Source: Planctomycetia bacterium (GTDB taxonomy: Bacteria > Planctomycetota > Planctomycetia > Gemmatales > Gemmataceae). Taken from it: a stretch of DNA of 51,638 nucleotides. The notes under the pieces are model-generated. The model saw only the letters and a program-made list of their open reading frames with translations. It did not search any database and was not told the DNA's origin. A program made the position numbers and the translations under genes. This document shows, one piece after another, positions 8,294-16,085 of the stretch. The stretch spans positions 1 to 51,638 of the forward strand of contig SXID01000234.1 of NCBI GenBank assembly GCA_005772955.1. Reading direction: 5' to 3'. Numbering within the stretch: position 1 is the stretch's first letter; each line of letters opens with the position of its first letter.

Positions 8294-10246
8294 ATGCGAA
8301 CTCTGTTCTCGCTTCTCACGATCGTCCTCGTGCCGTGCGCGGCGGTCGCGGATGGGCTGGAGCCGCTCAAGTACAACAACCCCGGCCTCGTCGTCGATCT
8401 CGGTGTGGGGTTGTGGGCGTGGCCGGTGCCGTGCGACGCGGACGGCGACGGCGACTTCGATCTCATCGTCTCGTGCCCCGACAAACCGTCCAACGGCGTG
8501 TGGTTTTTCGAGAACGTGACCGGCGACACGAAAAAGAAAAAGCTGCCAGTGTTCAAGTCGGCGCGGAAACTCAGCAGCACCGTTCACTACGTCATGCCGA
8601 GCTACGCGGACGGCAAACTCCGCGTCCTCACGCCCGGCACCGAACATCCAAATTTCACGACGAGGGGACTGGCGGAGAGGACGGTGCTGTCTGTGTCGAA
8701 AGGCTTCTACAAGCCGGAGGGCAAGCAGCCGAAAGGCCCGAAGGTACGGCATAATCAGTGGCGCTACGCGGACTACGACGGCGACGGAAAACTGGACCTC
8801 ATCGTCGGCATCGAGGACTGGAGCTTCTACGGTTGGGACGATGCTTACAACGCACGCGGCGAGTGGCGGAACGGCCCGCTACACGGCTTCGTGTTCGTGT
8901 TCCTCGCGAAAGAAGACGGGAAGTTCGCTGAGCCGTTTCGCGTGGAAGCCGGCGGCAAGCTGATTGACGTTTTCGGCTGCCCGTCCCCGAACTTCGCGGA
9001 CTTCGACGCCGACGGCGACCTCGATTTGCTGTGCGGCGAGTTCCTCGATGGCTTCACCTATTACGAGAACGTCGGCACACGCACGAAACCGAAGTATGCC
9101 GAAGGCCGACGCCTTAAGGACGCGAAGGGCGCACCGCTGACGATGGACCTGCAGATGATTGTGCCGGTCGCGTTCGACTGGGACACAGACGGCGACTTGG
9201 ACCTCATCGTGGGCGACGAAGATGGGCGGGTCGCGTTCGTGGAGCACACCGGGAAGCTCGACGCGAACCGCGTGCCGGTGTTCGCGCCGCCGGTGTACTT
9301 CCAACAGCAGGCGGACACGCTCAAGTGCGGCGCACTCGCCACGCCCGTGAGCGTGGACTGGGACGGCGACGGCGATCTCGACATCCTGAGCGGGAACACT
9401 GCGGGGTACATCGAGTTCTTCGAGAACCTGGGCGGACCTCGCGTCGCGGAACCAAAGTGGGCCGCGCCGAAACGCCTCGAAGTCGATGGCAAGCCGTTCC
9501 GCGTGATGGCCGGGTCGAGCGGCAGCATTCAGGGGCCGGCGGAAGCGAAGTGGGGCTACACCACGTTCAGCGCCGCGGACTGGGACGGCGACGGTCTACC
9601 CGACATTATCCTCAACAGCATTCTGGGCGATGTTGTGTGGCTGAAGAACGGCGGCACACGCAAGCAACCGAAGTTGAGCGCACCGCAACCGATCGAGGTG
9701 GAATGGACGAAGCACACGCCGCCGCCTGAACTCGCCTGGGGCTGGCGGAAGCCACGAGGCAAGGCGCTGCTCACGCAGTGGCGCACCACACCGGTCGTGT
9801 TCGACTTCAACCGCGACGGACTACCCGATCTCGCGATGCTCGACACCGAAGGCTACCTCGCGTTCTTCGAGCGGGCGAGACGTGACGGAAAGTTGGTGCT
9901 GCTTCCGCCGCGGCGCGCGTTCGCATTCGAGAACGGCGAACCGCTCCGGTTGAACGCGAACACCGCAGGCAAAAGTGGCCGCCGTAAGTTGTGCGTGACG
10001 GACTGGGACGGTGACGGGAAGTTCGACTTCCTGCTGAACTCCGTGAACGCGGACCTTCTCCAACAGGCGGGTGAGAAGAACGGCAACTGGGTGTTCAAGA
10101 ACGCGGGCACGCTCGCGAAGCAGAACATCGAGGGCCACGACGTGAGTCCGAACGTGACGGACTTCGATGGCGATGGTGTGCCCGACTTTCTCGGTGGCGC
10201 GGAAGACGGTCGCTTCTACTTCCTCCGCAACCCGCGATCGAAGTAA
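8294..10246 (+). CDS. Secreted FG-GAP / VCBS repeat protein (beta-propeller)
   Basis: 650 residues. A signal peptide (MRTLFSLLTIVLVPCAAVADG) is followed by nine recognisable FG-GAP/VCBS units, each with a calcium-binding-like DxDxDG loop and a following LIVG or equivalent. Examples are DADGDGDFDLIV, DYDGDGKLDLIVG, DFDADGDLDLLCG, DWDTDGDLDLIVGD, DWDGDGDLDILSGN, DWDGDGLPDIIL, DFNRDGLPDLAML, DWDGDGKFDFLL and DFDGDGVPDFLGG. Such repeats fold as a seven- or eight-blade propeller and usually mediate binding, so an extracytoplasmic ligand-binding role is likely. No catalytic domain is seen. It lies between the two DUF1549/DUF1501 modules on the same strand, 118 bases after the first DUF1501 gene, and may belong to the same expression unit. 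Confidence 0.85.
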   Translation: MRTLFSLLTIVLVPCAAVADGLEPLKYNNPGLVVDLGVGLWAWPVPCDADGDGDFDLIVSCPDKPSNGVWFFENVTGDTKKKKLPVFKSARKLSSTVHYVMPSYADGKLRVLTPGTEHPNFTTRGLAERTVLSVSKGFYKPEGKQPKGPKVRHNQWRYADYDGDGKLDLIVGIEDWSFYGWDDAYNARGEWRNGPLHGFVFVFLAKEDGKFAEPFRVEAGGKLIDVFGCPSPNFADFDADGDLDLLCGEFLDGFTYYENVGTRTKPKYAEGRRLKDAKGAPLTMDLQMIVPVAFDWDTDGDLDLIVGDEDGRVAFVEHTGKLDANRVPVFAPPVYFQQQADTLKCGALATPVSVDWDGDGDLDILSGNTAGYIEFFENLGGPRVAEPKWAAPKRLEVDGKPFRVMAGSSGSIQGPAEAKWGYTTFSAADWDGDGLPDIILNSILGDVVWLKNGGTRKQPKLSAPQPIEVEWTKHTPPPELAWGWRKPRGKALLTQWRTTPVVFDFNRDGLPDLAMLDTEGYLAFFERARRDGKLVLLPPRRAFAFENGEPLRLNANTAGKSGRRKLCVTDWDGDGKFDFLLNSVNADLLQQAGEKNGNWVFKNAGTLAKQNIEGHDVSPNVTDFDGDGVPDFLGGAEDGRFYFLRNPRSK

Positions 10247-10250
10247 TCAT

Positions 10251-10290
10251 GCCGCTTGCGGCTTCACGTGCGCCCCGACCGGGGCGTGTG
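10251..10290. repeat. CCGCTTGCGGCTTC repeat followed by a GC hairpin
   Basis: The 18-mer GCCGCTTGCGGCTTCRCG (one mismatch to the copy at 14375) begins at 10251, directly after the FG-GAP gene. A small stem CGCCCC / GGGGCG follows (about 10271-10287). It is located between two convergent genes and may serve both as their 3' hairpin. Confidence 0.6.
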
Positions 10291-10298
10291 AGTCACCC

Positions 10299-10610
10299 TC
10301 AGCGCGGTGCCCGGTCGCGGTACACATGGCAAGAGGTCTTCTCCGGTAAGTTCTGCCGGTAGTGGTATTCGGCCCGCTTGAGGAGCGTCTCGTCGGACTG
10401 CGTCGGGCCATGTTTGATCTCGTGCCGCATCGCGGGCAACGCGTCGCTTAGCGAACACCCAATGCGCGACGCGAGTTGGCGCGTGAGACTTTCCTCGCGC
10501 TCATCCGCGAACGCAACCGCACACCCGCCGCGCCCCGCCGCGAATCGGGCGACACCTAGCGCTGCGACCACGCCCACCGCAACAGCCACCACAACCAATT
10601 CGTCCGACAT
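10299..10610 (-). CDS. Small membrane-anchored protein of unknown function
   Basis: 103 residues. The N terminus is one hydrophobic segment (DELVVVAVAVGVVAALGVARFAA, about residues 3-24). It is followed by a charged cytoplasmic or periplasmic tail containing two cysteines and a Lys/His/Arg-rich end (YHYRQNLPEKTSCHVYRDR). The ATG at 10610 is preceded by a textbook GGAGG with a 6-base spacer, which makes it a real gene despite its size. It is divergent from the DUF1549 gene at 10741, with 130 bases between. I recognise no family. Confidence 0.6.
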   Translation of the reverse strand: MSDELVVVAVAVGVVAALGVARFAAGRGGCAVAFADEREESLTRQLASRIGCSLSDALPAMRHEIKHGPTQSDETLLKRAEYHYRQNLPEKTSCHVYRDRAPR

Positions 10611-10740
10611 TGGTGACCTCCAACTCAGTGGGAATCTGCCACACACATCGTACCCGATTCGCCGACCGCGCCAACGAACTACTTCCGCGAGCCGCGCTGG
10701 GGTATCATGTCTTTCACCCCACTCTCTGGTGCCGACGCTC

Positions 10741-12906
10741 ATGCGGATCCTCGCACTCACTTCGCTCCTGCTCCTCGCTCAGACGAATGCGTTTGCCGCG
10801 CCCCCGGACTTCGATAAGGACGTGGTCGCGGTGCTCACGTCGCATTGTCTCGACTGTCACTCTGGGCCCGACCCGAAGGGCAAACTCGACCTCACCCGCA
10901 AAGACGCGGTCCTCGGTGCGAAAGGCTCTGTCGTCGCGGGCAACCCAGACGCGAGTGAGTTGTGGAAGAAAGTCGCGGCCAACGAGATGCCGCCCAAGAA
11001 GCCGCTATCGGGCGAAGAGAAAGCGGTGCTGAAAGAGTGGATCGCTAACGGGGCGAAGTGGGGCACCGACCCCATCGACCCACTCGCGGCGACCACCACA
11101 AAGCGCGCCGGCCGCGACTGGTGGAGCCTTCAACCGGTCAAGCCGCCTGCCTACCCGTCGGGCCGCAACCCGATCGATTACTTTGTCCAACGCAAACTGA
11201 GTGACAAGGGGATGTCACCCGCTCCGCCCGCTGACCGGCGCACGCTGATTCGTCGCGTCCACTTCGACCTGCTCGGCATTCCGCCCACGTTCGAGGAAGT
11301 GGAAGCGTTCGCGAACGACAAGGCGCCCGACGCTTACGAAAAGCTGGTCGATAAGTTGCTCGCGTCGCCGCACTACGGCGAGCGCTGGGGCCGTTACTGG
11401 CTCGATGTCGCGCGCTACGCGGAGACGTGCGGTTACGAGCGCGATCAGGGGAAGCCAGACGTGTGGAAGTATCGCGACTGGGTCATCAAGGCGTTCAACG
11501 ACGATATGCCGTTTGACAGATTCGTGCTGGAACAACTCGCGGGCGACGAGTTGCCGAACGCGACCGCAGCTACCACCGTCGCAACCGGTTTCATCAGGCT
11601 TGGCACGTGGAACGACGAACCGAACGACCCGAACGAGTACAAGTACGACCGGCTCGAAGACATGGTCGGCGCGACCAGCACCGCGTTCCTCGCAATGACC
11701 GTGAAGTGCGCGCGCTGCCACGACCACAAGTTCGACGCGATCCGCCAAACGGACTATTACCGCATGGCGGGGGCGTTCTGGGCCGGATTCATCGAACCGG
11801 GTCCGCGCAACTCGCTCGGCGGTCCTGATGCCAAGGCGCTTGGGCACGACGCGGTGTTCGGCTGGACCGATCGCGGGCGCGACGTACCGCCCATTAAGCT
11901 TCTCAAGAAGGGCGACCCGAACCGGCCCGGCGCGATTGTCGAACCGGGCCAGCTTTCCATGATTCCGGCACTCGACAAGCCGCTCGCGGCGCCGCCCGCA
12001 GGCGCGAAGACGACCACGCGGCGGCTTCAACTCGCGCGGTGGATCGTTGATCCCAAGAACCCACTGACGGCTCGCGTGTGGGTGAATCGCGTGTGGCAGT
12101 ACCACTTCGGGCAGGCACTTGTGCGCACGCCGGACAACTTCGGCTTCACCGGCGAGAAGCCAACGCACCCAGAACTACTCGACTGGCTCGCGGGCGAACT
12201 CGTCGAACGCGGCTGGAGTACCAAGCGCCTTCACCGGATCATTCTGCTCTCCGCGACCTACCGCCAAAGTTCGATTCACCCGAAGCAGGATGAGTACGCG
12301 AAGGTTGACGCGGGCAACCGCCTCTGGTGGCACGCGGATCGCCGGCGCCTCGACGCGGAGGCACTTCGCGATTCGCTGCTCTTCGCGGGCGGGAACTTGA
12401 AGCTCGACAAGATCGGCGGGCCGAGTTTCGCACCGGAGATTCCGGCGGACGCGCTCGAAGGGCTGTCGATGAAGGGCGCCGCATGGAAGCCGTCGCCCGC
12501 GGCGGAGCAAGGCCGGCGCAGCGTGTACATCTTCGCGAAACGCGGACTGCTGCCGCCACTGCTCACGACGTTCGACCTGCCTGACACGACGCTCCCCAGT
12601 TGCATGCGCGACGTGACCACGGTTCCGACGCAATCGCTCGCACTGCTCAACAACCCATTCGTTCACGACCAAAGCACTGCAATGGCGAAGCGCATCGGCA
12701 CCGCTAAGAAACGCATGGAGCAAGTGACACACGCGTGGCGGCTGACGCTGGGCCGCGACCCGCGCGACGCGGAAGTAACTGCGGCGCTCGCGCATCTGGA
12801 GAAGCAATCGAAGACGTTCGCGAAGCGCCCGGACCCGGCCTTCGACGCGCTCGCATCCCTCTGCCACGTGTTGCTGAACACCAACGAATTCATGTACGTC
12901 GATTGA
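10741..12906 (+). CDS. PSCyt1 (cytochrome-c-like) + DUF1549 + DUF1553 protein
   Basis: 721 residues. A signal peptide (MRILALTSLLLLAQTNAFA) is followed by a Planctomycete cytochrome C domain with a heme-binding CxxCH (in SHCLDCHSGPD, about residues 37-42) and the MPPKKPLSGEEKAVLKEWI segment typical of PSCyt1. DUF1549 then spans about 140-350 (GERWGRYWLDVARYAETCGY and a second CxxCH in KCARCHDHKFDAI), and DUF1553 about 415-715, ending NTNEFMYVD. The ATG at 10741 begins the signal peptide; the much longer upstream frame has no family content. It is followed 35 bases later by its DUF1501 partner. It presumably works outside the cytoplasm with covalently bound heme. Confidence 0.9.
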   Translation: MRILALTSLLLLAQTNAFAAPPDFDKDVVAVLTSHCLDCHSGPDPKGKLDLTRKDAVLGAKGSVVAGNPDASELWKKVAANEMPPKKPLSGEEKAVLKEWIANGAKWGTDPIDPLAATTTKRAGRDWWSLQPVKPPAYPSGRNPIDYFVQRKLSDKGMSPAPPADRRTLIRRVHFDLLGIPPTFEEVEAFANDKAPDAYEKLVDKLLASPHYGERWGRYWLDVARYAETCGYERDQGKPDVWKYRDWVIKAFNDDMPFDRFVLEQLAGDELPNATAATTVATGFIRLGTWNDEPNDPNEYKYDRLEDMVGATSTAFLAMTVKCARCHDHKFDAIRQTDYYRMAGAFWAGFIEPGPRNSLGGPDAKALGHDAVFGWTDRGRDVPPIKLLKKGDPNRPGAIVEPGQLSMIPALDKPLAAPPAGAKTTTRRLQLARWIVDPKNPLTARVWVNRVWQYHFGQALVRTPDNFGFTGEKPTHPELLDWLAGELVERGWSTKRLHRIILLSATYRQSSIHPKQDEYAKVDAGNRLWWHADRRRLDAEALRDSLLFAGGNLKLDKIGGPSFAPEIPADALEGLSMKGAAWKPSPAAEQGRRSVYIFAKRGLLPPLLTTFDLPDTTLPSCMRDVTTVPTQSLALLNNPFVHDQSTAMAKRIGTAKKRMEQVTHAWRLTLGRDPRDAEVTAALAHLEKQSKTFAKRPDPAFDALASLCHVLLNTNEFMYVD

Positions 12907-12941
12907 ACGCACTTCGCGTAGCCGCGACCCCTGGAGTGAAT

Positions 12942-14372
12942 ATGTCCTTCTTTCCCTGTGGCCTCACGCGGCGCGAACTCATCTGGGAGATGGGCGGCGG
13001 GTTCGCCGGCATCGCGCTCGCGGGTCTGCTCGCGTCCGAGTCGCACGCCGATGCACCGAACGGTTCGCCGCTCGCACCGAAGAAGCCGCACTTCCCCACG
13101 AAGGTGAAGAGTTGCATCTTCCTCATGATGAATGGCGGACCGTCGCAAGTGGACACGTTCGACCCGAAGCCCGAACTGGAGAAGTTCGCCGGAACCGAGA
13201 TTCCGAAGGACAAGAAGTTCATCAACTCCGGCGGCCGAAAGATCGGGTTCCTCACACCCGCGTTCCGCAAATTCCGGCCGGGTGGCAAGAGCGGACTGCC
13301 CGTCTCCGATTACTTCCCACGCGTGCGCGAACACGCGGACAAGCTCGCGGTGATACGGTCGTGCCATACGGACAGCCACGCACACGGCTCGGCACTGGTG
13401 ATGATGAACACCGGCAAGACGTTCATCGGCCGGCCTTCACTTGGAAGCTGGTCGGTTTACGGTCTCGGCACAGTCAACCAGAACCTGCCCGGCTACGTGG
13501 TGCTGATGGACAAGCGCGGCGGCCCGATCAGCGGTCAACCGAACTGGTCGAGCGGGTTCATTTCGGCCGCGTACTCCGGTACGCTGTTCCGCCCAAGTGG
13601 TGATCCCATCCTCGACCTTCGCGGGCCTCAACACGTCACGAAGGAAGCTCAACGCGAACAACTCGACCTGCTCGCGACGTTGAACCAACAGCACATGGAA
13701 TCGCGACCCGGAGGGCGCGAACTCGCGGCGCGTGCGGCGAGTTACGAGCTCGCGTTCAAGATGCAGGCCGCGGCGCCCGAAGCGGTCGATCTCACGAAAG
13801 AATCCACCAAGACACAAGAGCTGTATGGCGTCGGCAAAAAGCCCACCGACGAGTTCGGGCGGAACTGCCTGATCGCGCGACGCCTAGTGGAACGCGGCGT
13901 GCGCTTCGTGCAACTCTACTCCGGCGGCGGGCACTTGGAAGATACCTGGGACGCGCACGCGGGCATCGAGTCGAACCACGGCAAGCACGCGGCGGAGATC
14001 GATCAGCCGATCGCGGCGCTGTTAACCGACTTGGCGGCGCGCGGGTTGCTTGATGAAACGCTAATCGTGTGGGGCGGCGAGTTCGGGCGGATGCCGTTCA
14101 GCGAGGGGAAGAACGAGCCGGGGCGGAACCACAACCCTTACGGCTTCTCGATGTGGCTCGCCGGCGGCGGCGTGAGAGGCGGAATCTCGTATGGCTCAAC
14201 CGACGAACTCGGCTTCGAGGCGGTAGAGAACAAGGTTCACGTCCACGACCTGCACGCGACCATCCTTCACCTGATGGGCCTCGACCACGAGAAACTCACG
14301 TACTTCCACCAGGGGCGACACGAGCGCTTAACGGATGTATACGGAAATGTGGTGAAGGACATTCTTTCGTAG
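12942..14372 (+). CDS. DUF1501 domain protein, copy 2
   Basis: 476 residues. The TAT-like N terminus is TRRELIWEMGGGFAGIALAGL. Family blocks are complete: FLMMNGGPSQVDTFDPKPEL, VMMNTGKTFIGRPSLGSW, TWDAHAGIESNHGKH and VWGGEFGRMPFSEG...GRNHNPYGFSMWLAGGG...VHDLHATILHLMGLDHEKLT. The ATG at 12942 follows GGAG (12932-12935) with a short spacer. It forms the second module with the PSCyt1/DUF1549/DUF1553 gene immediately upstream. Its TAG stop (14370-14372) is the first part of the TAGGCGCCGCTTGCGG... hairpin that follows. Confidence 0.9.
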   Translation: MSFFPCGLTRRELIWEMGGGFAGIALAGLLASESHADAPNGSPLAPKKPHFPTKVKSCIFLMMNGGPSQVDTFDPKPELEKFAGTEIPKDKKFINSGGRKIGFLTPAFRKFRPGGKSGLPVSDYFPRVREHADKLAVIRSCHTDSHAHGSALVMMNTGKTFIGRPSLGSWSVYGLGTVNQNLPGYVVLMDKRGGPISGQPNWSSGFISAAYSGTLFRPSGDPILDLRGPQHVTKEAQREQLDLLATLNQQHMESRPGGRELAARAASYELAFKMQAAAPEAVDLTKESTKTQELYGVGKKPTDEFGRNCLIARRLVERGVRFVQLYSGGGHLEDTWDAHAGIESNHGKHAAEIDQPIAALLTDLAARGLLDETLIVWGGEFGRMPFSEGKNEPGRNHNPYGFSMWLAGGGVRGGISYGSTDELGFEAVENKVHVHDLHATILHLMGLDHEKLTYFHQGRHERLTDVYGNVVKDILS

Positions 14373-14373
14373 G

Positions 14374-14418
14374 CGCCGCTTGCGGCTTCGCGGGGCGCTC
14401 GCGAAGCCGCAAGCGGCG
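14374..14418. terminator. Perfect 19-bp hairpin, GCCGCTTGCGGCTTCGCG element in inverted pair
   Basis: Left arm 14374-14392 and right arm 14400-14418 are perfectly complementary, with a 7-base loop. The stem lies between the convergent DUF1501 and DUF1080 genes and could terminate both. There is no U-tract, and single copies of the same 18-mer lie elsewhere, even inside genes, so it is equally a mobile or amplifiable palindrome. Confidence 0.65.
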
Positions 14419-14429
14419 AGAGACAGCCC

Positions 14430-15233
14430 TCACTTCTTCAGCGGGTGGATCTCGAACTTGCGGACGTACAACTCGAACCCTTCCGTTTGCAGCAGGATCT
14501 TCCCAGCGGCGGGAGTCACGTCGTAAGCGTGGTTCACCTTCACGCCGTTCACGTAGACGGTCAGCTTCGCGCCGTCGGCCACACACTCCACCTTCGTCCA
14601 CTCGCCGAGTTTGCTCTCCACGTCGTCCTTGCCGTAGGTGTCGAGCAGTTCCTTGAACTCGGGGTCGTGCTTGTTCCACCACAATTGCCGGCCCGTGAAC
14701 ACCGTCTTCTCGCCGCCTTCCTTCCAGCGCGGGCGCTTGTCCGCGCCGAGAACGATGTCGCTCGTGAGCTGCACGGGAATCACTTTATCCTTCTCGTCCT
14801 TACCGCGAATCGTGATCAGGTCGCCGCAGCAACCCTGCGCCAACTGACACTCGATGCACGCCATCCACGTGCCGTTCGCGCCGCCGTCGGGACCGGTCGC
14901 GTGGAGCAGTAAGCCGGAGTTGCGGACGTACTTCCCGCCGTCCGTCTTCTTGCCCCACTTGTATTCCACTACGACGCGGTAGTCCTTGTACGCCTTGTCG
15001 GTCGCGATATATCCGAAGCCGTCGCCGGTGATGTGCAGGTTGCCGTCGGCCACGCGAAACACCTTTTTCGGGTCTTCGCGTTTTGAGTCCTTCAGCCACG
15101 TGGTCAACCCGCGCAGATCTTTGCCGTTGAACAGTGCGGCGGTTTCCTTCGGGCTAACCGGTTCGTCGGCAGCGAGCGCAGCGCCGACAGGCGCGAAGGC
15201 AACAACCACAAGCGCGAAGATGAAACGAGTCAT
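14430..15233 (-). CDS. DUF1080 (3-keto-disaccharide hydrolase / lectin-like) secreted protein
   Basis: 267 residues. A signal peptide (MTRFIFALVVVAFAPVGAALA) leads to a single DUF1080 domain, a concanavalin-like jelly roll. Recognisable blocks are ETAALFNGKDLRGLTTWL near the start, YKDYRVVVEYKWGKK, RNSGLLLHATGPDGG, WMACIECQLAQG, and the final GKILLQTEGFELYVRKFEIHPL. The family is abundant in planctomycetes; some members hydrolyse 3-keto-glycosides. Extra cysteines (IECQLAQGCCGD) may form disulfides. The ATG at 15233 begins the signal peptide and follows AGAGGA; the longer frame upstream is antisense to the SDR gene. It is divergent from the kynurenine operon. Confidence 0.85.
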   Translation of the reverse strand: MTRFIFALVVVAFAPVGAALAADEPVSPKETAALFNGKDLRGLTTWLKDSKREDPKKVFRVADGNLHITGDGFGYIATDKAYKDYRVVVEYKWGKKTDGGKYVRNSGLLLHATGPDGGANGTWMACIECQLAQGCCGDLITIRGKDEKDKVIPVQLTSDIVLGADKRPRWKEGGEKTVFTGRQLWWNKHDPEFKELLDTYGKDDVESKLGEWTKVECVADGAKLTVYVNGVKVNHAYDVTPAAGKILLQTEGFELYVRKFEIHPLKK

Positions 15234-15332
15234 GCGAGAGTCCTCTGAGGGGTCCGCACACGGTAACACGATCGCGGTTCGTGGTGGTAGGATGTTCTTG
15301 TGAGGCGCGCCGCGTTCCCATAGCATCCGATC

Positions 15333-16085
15333 ATGACAAAAGACCTCTCCGGTAAGAAGGCTCTGGTTTGTGGCGGGTCGCAGGGCATCGGCCTCGCAGC
15401 GGCACGCGCCTTCGCCGCGCAAGGAGCAGCAGTTACCGTGCTCGCTCGCTCCGAGCCACCGGGCGAACACGGCTTTGCATTCCTCAGGGCTGACCTGCAA
15501 CAAATCGAAGACCTGATTCCCACGCTTGAGAAGCAGTTGCAGACACCGCCCGCGTTCCACATCCTCGTGAACAACAGCGGCGGCCCGCCGCCCGGCGCGG
15601 TGGTCGATGCAACCGTGGATCAGTTCCTCACCGCGTTTCGGCAACAACTCCTCGCGTCGCATCTGCTGGTGCAATGGCTTCTGCCCGCGATGAAGGCGCA
15701 CGGTTACGGCCGCGTTATCAACGTCATCTCCACGAGCGTGCGCGAACCGATCGAAGGCTTGGGGGTATCGAACACGATTCGCGGGGCCGTGGCGTCGTGG
15801 TCGAAGACGCTGTCGCGCGAAGTGGGCAAGTTCGGTATCACGGTGAACAACGTGCTGCCCGGTGCGACGCGAACCGGCCGCCTGGAATCGATCATCAAGC
15901 GGAAGGCCGCGACCGGCACGCCACAGGAAGAGATCGAAGCGAAGATGCGTGCGGAGATTCCCGCGGGCCGGTTCGCGGAGCCGGCAGAAGTCGGGGCGGT
16001 GATCGCGTTCCTCGCGTCGCCCGCGGCGGGGTACATTTCCGGCACGAGCATCCCAGTGGATGGCGGGAGGTTGCACTGTGTCTGA
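15333..16085 (+). CDS. Short-chain dehydrogenase-like protein lacking the catalytic Tyr-Lys pair
   Basis: 250 residues with an SDR Rossmann fold: a glycine motif (CGGSQGIG, residues 13-20), NNSG (80-83, in place of NNAG), a catalytic-type Ser at S133, and a normal C terminus (GYISGTSIPVDGG). Where SDRs carry YxxxK, 13 residues after the Ser, this protein has S146-N-T-I-R150, so both the Tyr and the Lys are gone. It is the first gene of the kynurenine/3-hydroxyanthranilate cluster and overlaps the next gene by 8 bases, so it should be co-expressed. Its role is unknown. It may be a binding or non-redox SDR acting on an unstable semialdehyde, or an SDR of the 'BKR-like' subgroup with a non-canonical active site. 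The ATG at 15333 is used. Confidence 0.8.
   Translation: MTKDLSGKKALVCGGSQGIGLAAARAFAAQGAAVTVLARSEPPGEHGFAFLRADLQQIEDLIPTLEKQLQTPPAFHILVNNSGGPPPGAVVDATVDQFLTAFRQQLLASHLLVQWLLPAMKAHGYGRVINVISTSVREPIEGLGVSNTIRGAVASWSKTLSREVGKFGITVNNVLPGATRTGRLESIIKRKAATGTPQEEIEAKMRAEIPAGRFAEPAEVGAVIAFLASPAAGYISGTSIPVDGGRLHCV

Noticed and set aside
10378-10740. Long N-terminal extension of the PSCyt1/DUF1549 gene
   Set aside because: The signal peptide starts at the ATG 10741, and the upstream frame is antisense to the small membrane protein with a good ribosome site.
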